Assembly: GCF_019448115.1 (NCBI RefSeq)
Contig: NZ_JAGFNY010000001.1
Coordinates: forward strand, 124,001-188,000
Length of the DNA stretch: 64,000 nucleotides
From: Succinivibrio faecicola
GTDB taxonomy: Bacteria > Pseudomonadota > Gammaproteobacteria > Enterobacterales > Succinivibrionaceae
Direction of reading: 5' to 3'
The translations under genes and the position numbers were made by a program. The notes beneath the pieces are model-generated. The model was not told the origin of the DNA, made no database searches, and saw nothing but the letters and a program-made list of their open reading frames with translations. Below, piece after piece: positions 54,579 to 62,894 of the stretch; position 1 is the stretch's first letter; the number at the start of each line of letters is the position of its first letter.

Positions 54579-55237
54579 TATTGGTGATCCTTCATATTGT
54601 AGATGTATGCAACTTCGTCACATTCAGCTCTCTTTGGGCAGTTTTCACAATCCTTTAAAATCTTTTCTGGTAAAGCCTCAATAACAGTCTTCTGGAATCC
54701 AACCTTTGAGAAGAACTCTGGAGAGCGGGTTAAAACGAATACTCTCTGGATAAACATCTTTGAAGCACGCTTTAAAAGATAATTTACAATTGCTCTGCCC
54801 TGACCCTGTCGTTGAATAACAGGTGAAACACCTAAAGAGCGTATTTCAGCAAGACCGGAGTCATATACATAAAGACAGGCACAGCCTACAACCTGCTCAT
54901 CCTTTACGCATACGGCAAAAGTCTGAATACCTCTGATAATATCATTACGCTTTCTTGGAAGATTCTGTCCCTGCTTTGCCCAGTACTCAATCATTTCCAT
55001 AAGTGAGTCAACATCAGCCAGGGTTGCCTGACGAACGATGAAATTAGCCTTTTCCTGCTTTAAAAACACCTGATTTAAAGTTACAAGGGCACCTGTAATG
55101 GTATCAAGATCATCTTTTGACATCTTGCCACTCTGATTTAAGGTAACAACCTTGTCGTAAATCTCTTCTAAGGTATTCTGCTTTAATTCATCTAAAAGAA
55201 CGAAATTTGAATCTTTAACTAAGTTTTCCACTATCAC
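54578..55237 (-). CDS. argA: N-acetylglutamate synthase, GNAT domain only
   Basis: The 219 residues consist of a helical N-terminal part (to about 70) and a GNAT domain with FIVRQATLADVDSLMEMIEY, AEIRSLGVSPVIQRQGQGRA (acetyl-CoA loop) and FFSKVGF. It ends CENCPKRAECDEVAYIYNM, as in short-type N-acetylglutamate synthases. E. coli ArgA has an added amino-acid-kinase domain, absent here. Position between argB and argD supports the role. GGAG precedes a GTG at 55237, and TTG at 55252 is also possible. Confidence 0.8.
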   Translation of the reverse strand: MIVENLVKDSNFVLLDELKQNTLEEIYDKVVTLNQSGKMSKDDLDTITGALVTLNQVFLKQEKANFIVRQATLADVDSLMEMIEYWAKQGQNLPRKRNDIIRGIQTFAVCVKDEQVVGCACLYVYDSGLAEIRSLGVSPVIQRQGQGRAIVNYLLKRASKMFIQRVFVLTRSPEFFSKVGFQKTVIEALPEKILKDCENCPKRAECDEVAYIYNMKDHQ

Positions 55238-55269
55238 AAAACTCCACAACAAATCCTGAAACTAAAAAT

Positions 55270-56031
55270 TTATGCCTTAAAAACAGTTCCAAGAGGTCGC
55301 CGTGAAATTAGGTTCATAGCAAGATTCTCATCTTTGTAGGATGCGATGTATACATTCTTCTTGATAAGCTTTGTGGCATCTAAAGCTGATTTAACCTTGA
55401 CAGTCATACCACCAGAAATGGTACCGTCTGCAATAAGAGCATTCATTTTTTCTTCATCAAGCTCTTCAATCAGATTACCATTCTTATCAAGAACACCTGG
55501 TACATCAGAAATGTAATATAAAGGAGCGTTAAGCACACGTGCAATAGCTAATGCAGCATCGTCTGCATTAACATTATAAAGCTCACCGTTGTCATCATGA
55601 GCTAAAGAAGCAATGACCGGGGTATAGCCGTTATCAAGCAGCAGATTCAGAAACTTTCCATCACCTGGCTCTACGGCACCTACCATTCCAAGGTCAGAAG
55701 ACAGCTGTGAAACACTAATAGTCTTGCCATCTGAAGCAAGAATACCAATTGCATTCAGGCCATTGCTGATAGCTAAAGCCTGCAGTGATTTATTGCACTG
55801 TCCTGCAAGAGCTGCACTGATATATGGCATCTGCTCTTTTGGACTTACACGTAAACCATCTTTTTTCACAACTTCAAGTTTTAAGGCCTTGAACAGGGCA
55901 TCAACTTCTACGCCACCACCATGAACAACAACAAGTCTGTGTGAATTCGCAGCTTTGAAAAGCTTTGATAATTCTTCAATTCCACCTAAAGCTTTTCCAC
56001 TTAATTTTACTACTACTGTATCTTGTGTCAT
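55270..56031 (-). CDS. argB: acetylglutamate kinase
   Basis: This 253-residue kinase phosphorylates N-acetylglutamate. VVKLSGKALGG, VVHGGGVEVDAL, NVNADDAALAIA and ISGGMTVKVKSAL are typical of the amino-acid-kinase fold. It lies 95 bases after argC and 32 bases before the acetyltransferase. Confidence 0.95.
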   Translation of the reverse strand: MTQDTVVVKLSGKALGGIEELSKLFKAANSHRLVVVHGGGVEVDALFKALKLEVVKKDGLRVSPKEQMPYISAALAGQCNKSLQALAISNGLNAIGILASDGKTISVSQLSSDLGMVGAVEPGDGKFLNLLLDNGYTPVIASLAHDDNGELYNVNADDAALAIARVLNAPLYYISDVPGVLDKNGNLIEELDEEKMNALIADGTISGGMTVKVKSALDATKLIKKNVYIASYKDENLAMNLISRRPLGTVFKA

Positions 56032-56064
56032 TTTTCTTTAACAAATGTGATTAAACATAGACAT

Positions 56065-56088
56065 AGATGTGACATCGCTGTCACATCT
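56065..56088 (-). other. strong hairpin between argC and argB
   Basis: AGATGTGACA (56065-56074), loop TCGC and TGTCACATCT (56079-56088) are perfect 10-bp inverted repeats. No U-tract follows, so partial attenuation or mRNA processing is more likely than full termination. It is not a CRP site because the half sites are eight, not six, bases apart. Confidence 0.6.
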
Positions 56089-56126
56089 GATTATACAATT
56101 ATTTTTCTCAATGTGAATAAAATGAC

Positions 56127-57128
56127 TTATAAAAGTCCTTCTAATTCATCAAAGCCATAGTACAGGTTCAGGATCTGAAGTGCCTGTGCTGAAGCTCCCT
56201 TTAAAAGATTGTCAATACATGAGCATACTACGATATAGCCATCCTTCATAGCATAGCCGATATCGCAAAATGGAGTGTACTGAACATCCTGAAGTTTAGG
56301 CATACCATCCTTTACTCTTACAAGAGGCTTGTTCTTATAGTATGCAAAGGCATCGTCAACCATCTGCTTTGTTACACCATCTTTTAATTTTGCATTAACA
56401 GTTGCGTGAATACCCTGCTTAAAATCACCCAGATGAGGTGTAAATATAACTTCAGTTCCTAAGTGCTCAGCAATTTCTGGCTGATGACGGTGAGTAAATA
56501 CACCATATGCATTTACGCTAACCTCACAGAATGAATTTGTAAGTTTGGCTTTTCTACCTGCACCTGATACACCTGAGATTGCATTAATAGATGGTCTGTA
56601 ATTTAAATCAAGAAGATTATTGTCAATTAATGGACGAAGTGCCAACTGTGATGCTGTAGGATAGCAGCCTGGCAGAGAAATCATTCTGGTGTTTCTAAGT
56701 TCATCAAGATTTACATACTCGCCTAAAGCATAAACAGCCTTCTTTAAAAGATCAGTATGCTCATGAGCAAAACCATAAGCACTTTCAAAAACAGATGTAT
56801 CTGAAATTCTAAATGCACCTGATAAATCGAATACTGCTATTCCAGCTTCAACTAAAGAAGGAGCAAGATCGTGGCTTACCTTATGATCTGTTGCTAAAAA
56901 TACAGCATCTGCTCTTCCGATAATATCCTTTGCAGATGACAGTGGCTCTAAAGATAATGAGCAGATACCATCTAATGAACCGTAAAGCTCACTGATCTTC
57001 TTGCCCTTATCAGCTGAGTTTTCAGAAACAAAAAGTGCAGTTAATTCAAGATTTGAATGTTTACTAATCATTCTTACAAGCTGACAGCCTGCATAACCAG
57101 AAGCACCAACAATGGCAACTTTTTTCAT
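56127..57128 (-). CDS. argC: N-acetyl-gamma-glutamyl-phosphate reductase
   Basis: This 333-residue NADPH-dependent reductase has the nucleotide-binding VAIVGASGYAGCQLVRM and catalytic C155 in SLPGCYPTA, plus HRHQPEI. It leads the argC-argB-argA-argD cluster on the minus strand. Candidate ARG-box sequence lies 67-84 bases upstream. Confidence 0.95.
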   Translation of the reverse strand: MKKVAIVGASGYAGCQLVRMISKHSNLELTALFVSENSADKGKKISELYGSLDGICSLSLEPLSSAKDIIGRADAVFLATDHKVSHDLAPSLVEAGIAVFDLSGAFRISDTSVFESAYGFAHEHTDLLKKAVYALGEYVNLDELRNTRMISLPGCYPTASQLALRPLIDNNLLDLNYRPSINAISGVSGAGRKAKLTNSFCEVSVNAYGVFTHRHQPEIAEHLGTEVIFTPHLGDFKQGIHATVNAKLKDGVTKQMVDDAFAYYKNKPLVRVKDGMPKLQDVQYTPFCDIGYAMKDGYIVVCSCIDNLLKGASAQALQILNLYYGFDELEGLL

Positions 57129-57194
57129 AAGATAACTCCGATCCTTATTTTAAGTAATAATCTGCTAGTCTACTTGAAAACACATACAAATTGT

Positions 57195-57212
57195 AAATTA
57201 TATTTATTCATA
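57195..57212 (-). promoter_or_regulatory. possible ArgR operator upstream of argC
   Basis: On the minus strand TATGAATAAATATAATTT matches the ARG box (WNTGAATWWWWATTCANW) well in the left half and poorly in the right. A second weak match (TGCATAAAATTATGAA) lies beside it, as expected for paired boxes. ArgR itself is not in the window. Confidence 0.45.
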
Positions 57213-57624
57213 ATTTTATGCACCAAAAAGATGAAAACACACGCCTCATATGTGTATTTTCACCTGTAGAATTAAGAATTTGCACTCAAAAGGAAGAAAA
57301 CTGACATTCTCAACTAGCAAAGCAAAGATGATCCTGACGTTCTACTTTTAATCTGCATGTTCATCTGCTGTTTTGTACCATTGAAAACTGCAATAGCAAA
57401 GCTGTTTATCTGACTGATTAAGGAGCATCAAAGCATATTCTTTCAAGACAATATAAGATTGTTAAAAAATCCTGTTTTGAATGCTTTTATCACACAAAAG
57501 TATGGTAGTACTGCACCTTTTAATAAAAACTTTGTTGTGACAGTGACCAGAAAATCAGAAATATAAGTTGAAAAAATATCTAATTTAACTAAATATGAGT
57601 TTTGTATAACCAAAGGATATTTAT
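57213..57624. other. gene-free stretch between argC and OB-fold gene
   Basis: No ORF is supported on either strand. A 72-codon minus-strand frame (57661-57443) overlaps the neighbouring gene's start and has no ribosome site. No repeat or hairpin stands out. Confidence 0.5.
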
Positions 57625-57954
57625 ATGAAAAAGATTTTTTTATTGCTTTTGATTTTTTCACTAAATTCTTTTGCTTCTGACTTTATTACGCCAAAACAGG
57701 CAGCTTATCATAAAGGCAGAACTCAAACTGTATGTGCAAAAGCTGTTCAGGTGGTTACAAAAAATGGAATCACTTATGTGAACTTTGAAAAGAAATACCC
57801 AAATCAGACTTTTTATCTTTTTATAACCCAAAAAGAAAACTACATCGATCTTAAAAAGGTAGCAGGTAAAAAGATCTGCTCTCACGGAAAAATCGAACTT
57901 TATAAGAATATTCCAATGCACAAGAATCCAAAATCAATAATGATCATGAAATAG
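57625..57954 (+). CDS. exported small OB-like domain protein
   Basis: The 109 residues have a signal peptide (MKKIFLLLLIFSLNSFAS) and one OB-like domain with ITPKQAAYHKGRTQTVCAKA, YVNFEKKYPNQTFYLFI and KKICSHGKIELYKNIP. The same domain ends the next protein. OB-fold domains of this kind bind nucleic acids or small ligands; periplasmic function is unknown. Followed after eight bases by the FGE-like gene, so cotranscribed. Confidence 0.7.
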   Translation: MKKIFLLLLIFSLNSFASDFITPKQAAYHKGRTQTVCAKAVQVVTKNGITYVNFEKKYPNQTFYLFITQKENYIDLKKVAGKKICSHGKIELYKNIPMHKNPKSIMIMK

Positions 57955-57962
57955 GATTTGAA

Positions 57963-59405
57963 TTGAAAAAGAAAACCAAGAATAATCGTCTTTTTACAGT
58001 CCTGAAAATCGCAGGTATTTGTTTATCTGTGTCACTTAATGCATCTTATGCAAAAGAAAAGGATTTTGTTTTTGTAATTGATAAAAGCATAAAAAAGTCT
58101 GTTTTTAACCCTCATCCTATGAAAGATGATCTTGTTCTGCCTCTTCCTTGCGGATCAGAAAAATACAACATTGTATTTAGAAAAATTTATACAAATGATC
58201 TATCAGACAGTGATATGACCAATGGATATACATTTTTTGACGGCTCAGAAGATCCTCTAAATGCAGCAATACAGTCAAAAAGAAAATGCAATGTTCGAGG
58301 AAACTTTTCAGACAGTAAAGGAAACTTTTTCTATCTGTCAAAATATGAGCTTACCAAAGGACAATATGAAGCAATAGTCCTTAATAAGTGCAAGAGTACT
58401 CCATCAGTAAAGGATGCTGTAGCAATGAGCAATATCAGCATCGATGAGGCAAGAAACGTAGCAAAGATTTATTCTGATTTTCTTCAAAAATCAGACAAGA
58501 CACCAAAAGTACAAAATGAAAAGGCTTATGCTTCATTACCATATGAATGCTACTGGTCTTTTGCTCAAAGAGGCGGTCTTAGTGTAAATAAAAACAGTCT
58601 TGAGGATGATACAAGATTAGCCGATCCGTCAAAAACAGTTAAGGATTATGCCTGGGGTTATGGTCCTGACAGTTCAAATGGCAAGGTTCAGGTAATTGGA
58701 ATGAAACTTCCATCTGACCTTGGTCTATTTGACATGCTTGGAAATGTTCAAGAGTATATGGATGAGCCTTTTCAGGCAACAGTACAAGGTGATCTTTTAG
58801 CTCAGAAAGGCGGAAGTACTGTACGTGGAGGCAGTATTCTTACACCTTTTTCTCTAATGACAAACTCACTTAGAACAGAAAAAAAACGCTATACAAATGG
58901 CAATCCTACAAAAGCTGAAGATACAGGCATGCGACTCATGCTCAACGTATCTGTTACTCTTGATAGAGAAACTCTAAAGAAGCTTGAATCAGACGTTATC
59001 AAAAAGAATGCTTCAAGAAAAACAATGATAAAACAAGATGATGAGCAAAAAAACACGTCTAATCTTGCGTTTAGTGTAAAAGAAAATGCATTTGATGCAA
59101 ACAAAAAACAAAAGGATACGGATAATTACAGATATATATCGCCTTACAAGGCTGCAGTTTATATCGGCCAATTTAAGAAAGTCTGCGGATTCGTTTATCA
59201 GGTTAAGGTAAAAAACAATCAGGGATATCTGAACTTTGGAGGAAGATACCCTAATCAGAAATTTGTCGTATATATCAACAAGATGTACAAATACGGCAAT
59301 ATTTATGATTATTCAGGCAAGAAGGTCTGTGTTACAGGCACAATAAAAAGCTATCGTTCTATGCCAGAAATCATTAATCCTTACACTCTTGAGTTACAGA
59401 ATTAA
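57963..59405 (+). CDS. exported FGE/SUMF1-like protein with C-terminal OB-like domain
   Basis: The 480 residues start at TTG (57963), behind AGGATTTGAA. A signal peptide (MKKKTKNNRLFTVLKIAGIC, cut near SYA) leads into a formylglycine-generating-enzyme-like domain: FYLSKYELTKGQYEAIV, YECYWSFAQRGG, DYAWGYGP, LGLFDMLGNVQEYMDEPF and VRGGSILTPF. The C-terminal 85 residues (YKAAVYIGQFKKVCGFVYQV, YLNFGGRYPNQKFVVYI) repeat the OB-like domain of the upstream gene. Catalytic cysteines of true FGE are not evident, so a binding or structural role is likely. Confidence 0.75.
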   Translation: MKKKTKNNRLFTVLKIAGICLSVSLNASYAKEKDFVFVIDKSIKKSVFNPHPMKDDLVLPLPCGSEKYNIVFRKIYTNDLSDSDMTNGYTFFDGSEDPLNAAIQSKRKCNVRGNFSDSKGNFFYLSKYELTKGQYEAIVLNKCKSTPSVKDAVAMSNISIDEARNVAKIYSDFLQKSDKTPKVQNEKAYASLPYECYWSFAQRGGLSVNKNSLEDDTRLADPSKTVKDYAWGYGPDSSNGKVQVIGMKLPSDLGLFDMLGNVQEYMDEPFQATVQGDLLAQKGGSTVRGGSILTPFSLMTNSLRTEKKRYTNGNPTKAEDTGMRLMLNVSVTLDRETLKKLESDVIKKNASRKTMIKQDDEQKNTSNLAFSVKENAFDANKKQKDTDNYRYISPYKAAVYIGQFKKVCGFVYQVKVKNNQGYLNFGGRYPNQKFVVYINKMYKYGNIYDYSGKKVCVTGTIKSYRSMPEIINPYTLELQN

Positions 59406-59551
59406 GGCTTTTTTGAGCAAAACTCTTTATGATTAATGCTCTTACCATCAAGAATGCACTGAACAAGGTTTTCGCCTTCATAAACCAGCTTTAAGGAGAA
59501 AAAGTCTTTTCTTGTCTTAAGAAGATGAAAGAAAACTTTGTCGCCTTCCGC
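59402..59551 (-). pseudogene. C-terminal fragment of NUDIX hydrolase gene cut by IS607
   Basis: The minus strand reads AEGDKVFFHLLKTRKDFFSL, then KLVYEGENLVQCILDGKSIN, then HKEFCSKKP and stop. This is the C-terminus expected of the NUDIX protein at 62069-61704, which ends at its DLPLW. Its stop overlaps that of the FGE-like gene on the other strand. It can no longer be translated from its own start. Confidence 0.85.
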
Positions 59552-59720
59552 TAATTAGGATCTACAAAAAACTATAAAATTATACAAATTGTTAATAATT
59601 ATAATCTTTTAACCTAATTCCTGCTTCACAACTGCTGGTTGCTATCCCATTTATTACTAAATCAGATAACAGAGCCGTCAGCTCCACAGGCTTAAGTTCG
59701 GAGCTAGCTGCTCCTACGTT
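59552..59720 (-). ncRNA. predicted omega/reRNA of TnpB (extent uncertain)
   Basis: In TnpB systems the guide RNA scaffold covers the end of tnpB and the adjacent element end, and the guide comes from flanking DNA. Here that region is the last part of tnpB plus 40 bases to the element end. The guide would then begin GCGGAAGGCGACAAAG at 59551 and continue leftward. Boundaries are inferred from the family, not seen. Confidence 0.35.
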
Positions 59721-60989
59721 TTTTATCTGTTGTCTCAGGTTTATTGCTGCATTCAAATCTCGGTCTATAGTTATTCCACATTCAGGACATTCATAGACTC
59801 GATCTTTGAGTGTTAATTCTTTTTTTAGTGCACCACACTTACTGCAAAACTTTGAGCTTGCAAAAAACATATCAACTTCTTGTAGAAATCGATGTTTACT
59901 TTCCATTTTGTATTTAAGATTTTGTTTAATCTTGTAAAAGCCAATATCACTTATTGCCCTGGCAAGTTTTTTGTTTGCCATCATCCCTTTTACGTTTAGA
60001 TTTTCCATACAGATGTATTCATAGTGATTAGCCAGAATTGTTGTTATCTTTTGAGTAAAATCATTTCGTATATTGGTGATAGAACAATATAGCTTACTTA
60101 CTTTTTTAGATTGCTTTATATAATTACAAGACACCTTCGTCTTATCACCTTTGGTTCTTGGGTGATTCTTTCGATTAAGCTGTCTTTGTAATTTTGCAAG
60201 TTTTCTAAGCTTTTTCCTTAATGGTTTTGGTGCGTCAATACTGATTCTATCTGATAACATCAGTGCGGATTTTATTCCTAAATCAATACCAACTGCAGTA
60301 TTATTTTGCACTGCTGCCTTATGTGTTCTTTGATATTCTTCTTCAGATATTTCTACACTGAATGATGCAAAAATTCGGTCCGCTCTCTGGGAGATTGTTA
60401 CACTGTTGATGTGTCCATTGAATCTGAGTTTTTCTTTCAGCTGTACGTATCCGAAGTTTGGTATATTCAAATACTGTTTATTACTGTGATTTTCTAACTT
60501 CTTTGAGCATGTTTTCCCTATAACAATTTTTACTTGGTCTCCTCCAATGTAGAATCTGCCTCGATGATAGCTTTTCTTTTGAAATGCAGGAAAACCGACC
60601 TTCCTTTTGCTGTTCTTCTTATTTTTTACATTACTAAAGTATTTTGATACTGCTTGTCCAAAATTAATGAAACTCTGCTGTGAGGCATATTTTGTTACCT
60701 CGTATGTAAAAGGATATTTTTCCTTACGGATTGCATTAAACTCTTTCTTGTAGTCCTGCCATGTAGGTAGTTTTGGTTTCTCTGGTTCCTGTGTAAATTG
60801 GAGTGGTGATTTTTTATATTCTGATAATTCTTTATTATATTTACTCATCGCTGCACAGTGTGCTGCATAATCCTTATTAAACTTTTCTACGCACCAGTTG
60901 TAGGCAAATCTTCTGACTCCAAAAGCCTTTCGACAATAAGTAATAAACTTATTGTTTGCTCTTAGCTCAATAACCTGTCCTACAATCAT
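59592..60989 (-). CDS. tnpB: TnpB, RNA-guided RuvC-type nuclease of IS607 element
   Basis: The 465 residues have an N-terminal HTH/REC-like part (MIVGQVIELRANNKFITYCR), then a RuvC domain with catalytic D236 (VGIDLGIKSA), E329 (YICMENLNVKG) and D409 or D411 (TIDRDLNAAINL), and a zinc finger with C382, C385, C401 and C404. All key residues are intact, so it should be active if expressed. It helps retain the element by cutting the empty donor site, as shown for other TnpBs. It lies eight bases after tnpA. Confidence 0.93.
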   Translation of the reverse strand: MIVGQVIELRANNKFITYCRKAFGVRRFAYNWCVEKFNKDYAAHCAAMSKYNKELSEYKKSPLQFTQEPEKPKLPTWQDYKKEFNAIRKEKYPFTYEVTKYASQQSFINFGQAVSKYFSNVKNKKNSKRKVGFPAFQKKSYHRGRFYIGGDQVKIVIGKTCSKKLENHSNKQYLNIPNFGYVQLKEKLRFNGHINSVTISQRADRIFASFSVEISEEEYQRTHKAAVQNNTAVGIDLGIKSALMLSDRISIDAPKPLRKKLRKLAKLQRQLNRKNHPRTKGDKTKVSCNYIKQSKKVSKLYCSITNIRNDFTQKITTILANHYEYICMENLNVKGMMANKKLARAISDIGFYKIKQNLKYKMESKHRFLQEVDMFFASSKFCSKCGALKKELTLKDRVYECPECGITIDRDLNAAINLRQQIKNVGAASSELKPVELTALLSDLVINGIATSSCEAGIRLKDYNY

Positions 60990-60997
60990 TCTTCCTT

Positions 60998-61633
60998 TTA
61001 CCTGTCAGTTTCTGCTGCTTCTTTTAATCTATCTAATAATTTCTTATTCTTTTTACTTCCGCTTCCGTACAATCTTGCTGAAAATACTGTTATGATTTCA
61101 AGAACATCTTTTGCTAAATCCTCTTCAAAACTTGGCTTATCTTCTCCTCGATTTATAATAACCACCTCTACACCTTTAGCTTCACAAATTGAGAATATAA
61201 GCTCTGCTCCAAATCTTAGTAATCTATCCTTGTGCGTCAATACCAGTCTTTTTACTTCATTATTTAAGATCTTATTGATTAAAGAAGTCAGTCCTTTCTT
61301 ATAATAATTCATTCCTGATCCTAGATCAGTTATCATTTCAAACTGATAACCATGCTCAGCACAGTATAATTCAAGAACCTGAGCCTGTCTTTTTAAATCA
61401 TCTTTCTGATCGTGACTGCTTACTCTAGCATAAGCGACAGTATATCTGTTATCACCTTGAACTGGTATTTCTTTTCCAGATAATTGAAGAATATGTTCAA
61501 GGTTGTATCGTCTTGTACCACCTGGAGAAATACTGTCAGGTTTTAATTTACCTGACTTTTCCCAATTTCTTAACGTCTGAACATGAACACCTAATAATTT
61601 TGCTGCTTGTCCTATTGAAATAATCTTATTCAT
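60998..61633 (-). CDS. tnpA: IS607-type TnpA serine recombinase
   Basis: The 211-residue transposase has a MerR-type N-terminal HTH (SIGQAAKLLGVHVQTLRNWE, GGTRRYN) and a small serine-recombinase domain with catalytic S72 in VAYARVSSHDQKDDL and LVLTHKDRLLRFG. This order (HTH first, recombinase second) is specific to IS607. No frameshift or missing key residue is seen. Confidence 0.94.
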   Translation of the reverse strand: MNKIISIGQAAKLLGVHVQTLRNWEKSGKLKPDSISPGGTRRYNLEHILQLSGKEIPVQGDNRYTVAYARVSSHDQKDDLKRQAQVLELYCAEHGYQFEMITDLGSGMNYYKKGLTSLINKILNNEVKRLVLTHKDRLLRFGAELIFSICEAKGVEVVIINRGEDKPSFEEDLAKDVLEIITVFSARLYGSGSKKNKKLLDRLKEAAETDR

Positions 61634-61664
61634 AAGTCTAAATCTAAAAATAATTATTTAGATA

Positions 61665-62069
61665 TTATAAACTATTTATATGTTTAATTAAACTGTTATT
61701 TACCCATAAAGGCAGATCAAAAATCCTATCTTTTTTAAACCACTCAAGATCACCTTCGCTGCATTGAGTATTCATTACACCAGAAAAATCATCTGAAGTA
61801 TATAAAAACATATATACAACACAATGGCAGTCTGAAACAAAGGTTATAATGCCACGAAGTGCATATGAATTAAGAGTAAGTCCTGTTTCCTCCATTGTTT
61901 CACGAACAATGCACTCATCAGGAGATTCTCCATCCTCAATGTGTCCACCTATACCTATCCATTTATCCTTATTAATGTCTTTTTCTTTCTTCACTCTGTG
62001 AAGCATAAGATAGCAATCATCTTTTTCAAGATAACAGACAGTTGTAAGTTCTGATTTTGTTCTAACCAT
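61665..62069 (-). CDS. NUDIX hydrolase, C-terminus replaced by IS607 sequence
   Basis: From ATG 62069 the protein reads MVRTKSELTTVCYLEKDDCY and carries the complete Nudix box (GGHIEDGE, RETMEETG). It resembles MutT/8-oxo-dGTPase-like enzymes that end DLPLWEGDxxFLxLL. After DLPLW (61704) it runs into the IS and ends after 13 foreign residues at 61665. The missing tail lies at 59551-59402. Catalytic residues are complete, but fold stability without the last 50 residues is doubtful. A longer frame from TTG 62120 overlaps mepA. Confidence 0.85.
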   Translation of the reverse strand: MVRTKSELTTVCYLEKDDCYLMLHRVKKEKDINKDKWIGIGGHIEDGESPDECIVRETMEETGLTLNSYALRGIITFVSDCHCVVYMFLYTSDDFSGVMNTQCSEGDLEWFKKDRIFDLPLWVNNSLIKHINSL

Positions 62070-62097
62070 GATGTTTTTAAATGCTTTGCCTAAAATA

Positions 62098-62892
62098 TCA
62101 GCTTTTCTTATAAGACTCAAAAAGTTTCTGACATTTTTTAGGTGGGACTTTTTTCTTTTTTACATAAGTCTTATTTTTTGGATCAGGTGCCTTTGGATGA
62201 AGCCAGCTGTATAGTTCTGCACCACAGCCATCGCCTGATGGAACAGGATCCTGCTTTTGGCATGATGGCGAATCAACAGGACACTTAAGACGAACATGCA
62301 TATGAGCTCTGTGACCAAACCATGGTCTTATTTTTGACAGCCAAGCTCTATCTTCGTTCTTGTAAAGATCACATAAAGTCTTTTTTATTCCTGGAGCTAC
62401 AAAGATCCTTTCAACCTTAGGATCTGATGCTGCAAGATAAATTAGTTTTACATGATTCTGATTAAATTGCTTTGTCTTATTGTTTTTAGTATCAACAATA
62501 TAGATTTCCTTTGGATGAGACAGCTCATATTCTGTCTTTTTATGATTTGCAAAATCAAAAGATATATCTACATCAAGACCTGACTGATGAGATCCATGAT
62601 TTGAACGAGGACCAAAAGAACCGCCAACCGGGGATGACAGATCACCTACTAGCAATGCAGGAAGTTTATTCTTCTTAGCCTTTACAGATAAATTTTTAAT
62701 AAAAGAAAGCAATGATGGATGACCATAGTTTCTGTCTTTGCCCCACTTTTGAATCTGATAGTGCTCTCCAGAATGCAGAGGTTTAGCACCTGCAATACAT
62801 CCGTTCGCATAAGAGCCAATTACCTCAGAACAAAAAGCGCCAAGAGAACAAATTACAAGAAAACCAAAAAGAATAATCTTTACAAACTTCAT
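62098..62892 (-). CDS. mepA: penicillin-insensitive murein endopeptidase MepA
   Basis: This 264-residue periplasmic LAS-type metallopeptidase splits D-Ala-mDAP cross-links. It has a signal peptide (MKFVKIILFGFLVICSLGAF) and zinc residues in NHGSHQSGLDVDISF and GHRAHMHVRL. The GGSFGPRSNHGSH motif is diagnostic. The C-terminus adds a lysine-rich tail. It begins two bases after the stop of the unknown gene upstream, so they are cotranscribed. Confidence 0.94.
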   Translation of the reverse strand: MKFVKIILFGFLVICSLGAFCSEVIGSYANGCIAGAKPLHSGEHYQIQKWGKDRNYGHPSLLSFIKNLSVKAKKNKLPALLVGDLSSPVGGSFGPRSNHGSHQSGLDVDISFDFANHKKTEYELSHPKEIYIVDTKNNKTKQFNQNHVKLIYLAASDPKVERIFVAPGIKKTLCDLYKNEDRAWLSKIRPWFGHRAHMHVRLKCPVDSPSCQKQDPVPSGDGCGAELYSWLHPKAPDPKNKTYVKKKKVPPKKCQKLFESYKKS

Positions 62893-62894
62893 AA

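Larger units (their letters stand above)
59552..61703 (-). mobile_element. IS607-family insertion sequence
   Basis: This 2.15-kb element carries tnpA (serine recombinase) and tnpB, both on the minus strand. The ends are fixed by the interrupted NUDIX gene: TTATGG at 61709-61704 and GCGGAAGG at 59551-59544 join in frame. One or two G residues at each junction are ambiguous. No target duplication is seen, as expected for serine-recombinase transposition. Near the tnpA end lie the palindrome GTTTAATTAAAC (61682-61693) and ATCTAAA/TTTAGAT (61642-61663), possible recombinase sites. Confidence 0.9.

Noticed and set aside
56065-56088. CRP operator between argC and argB
   Set aside because: TGTGA and TCACA are present but separated by eight bases instead of six; the sequence is better explained as a hairpin.
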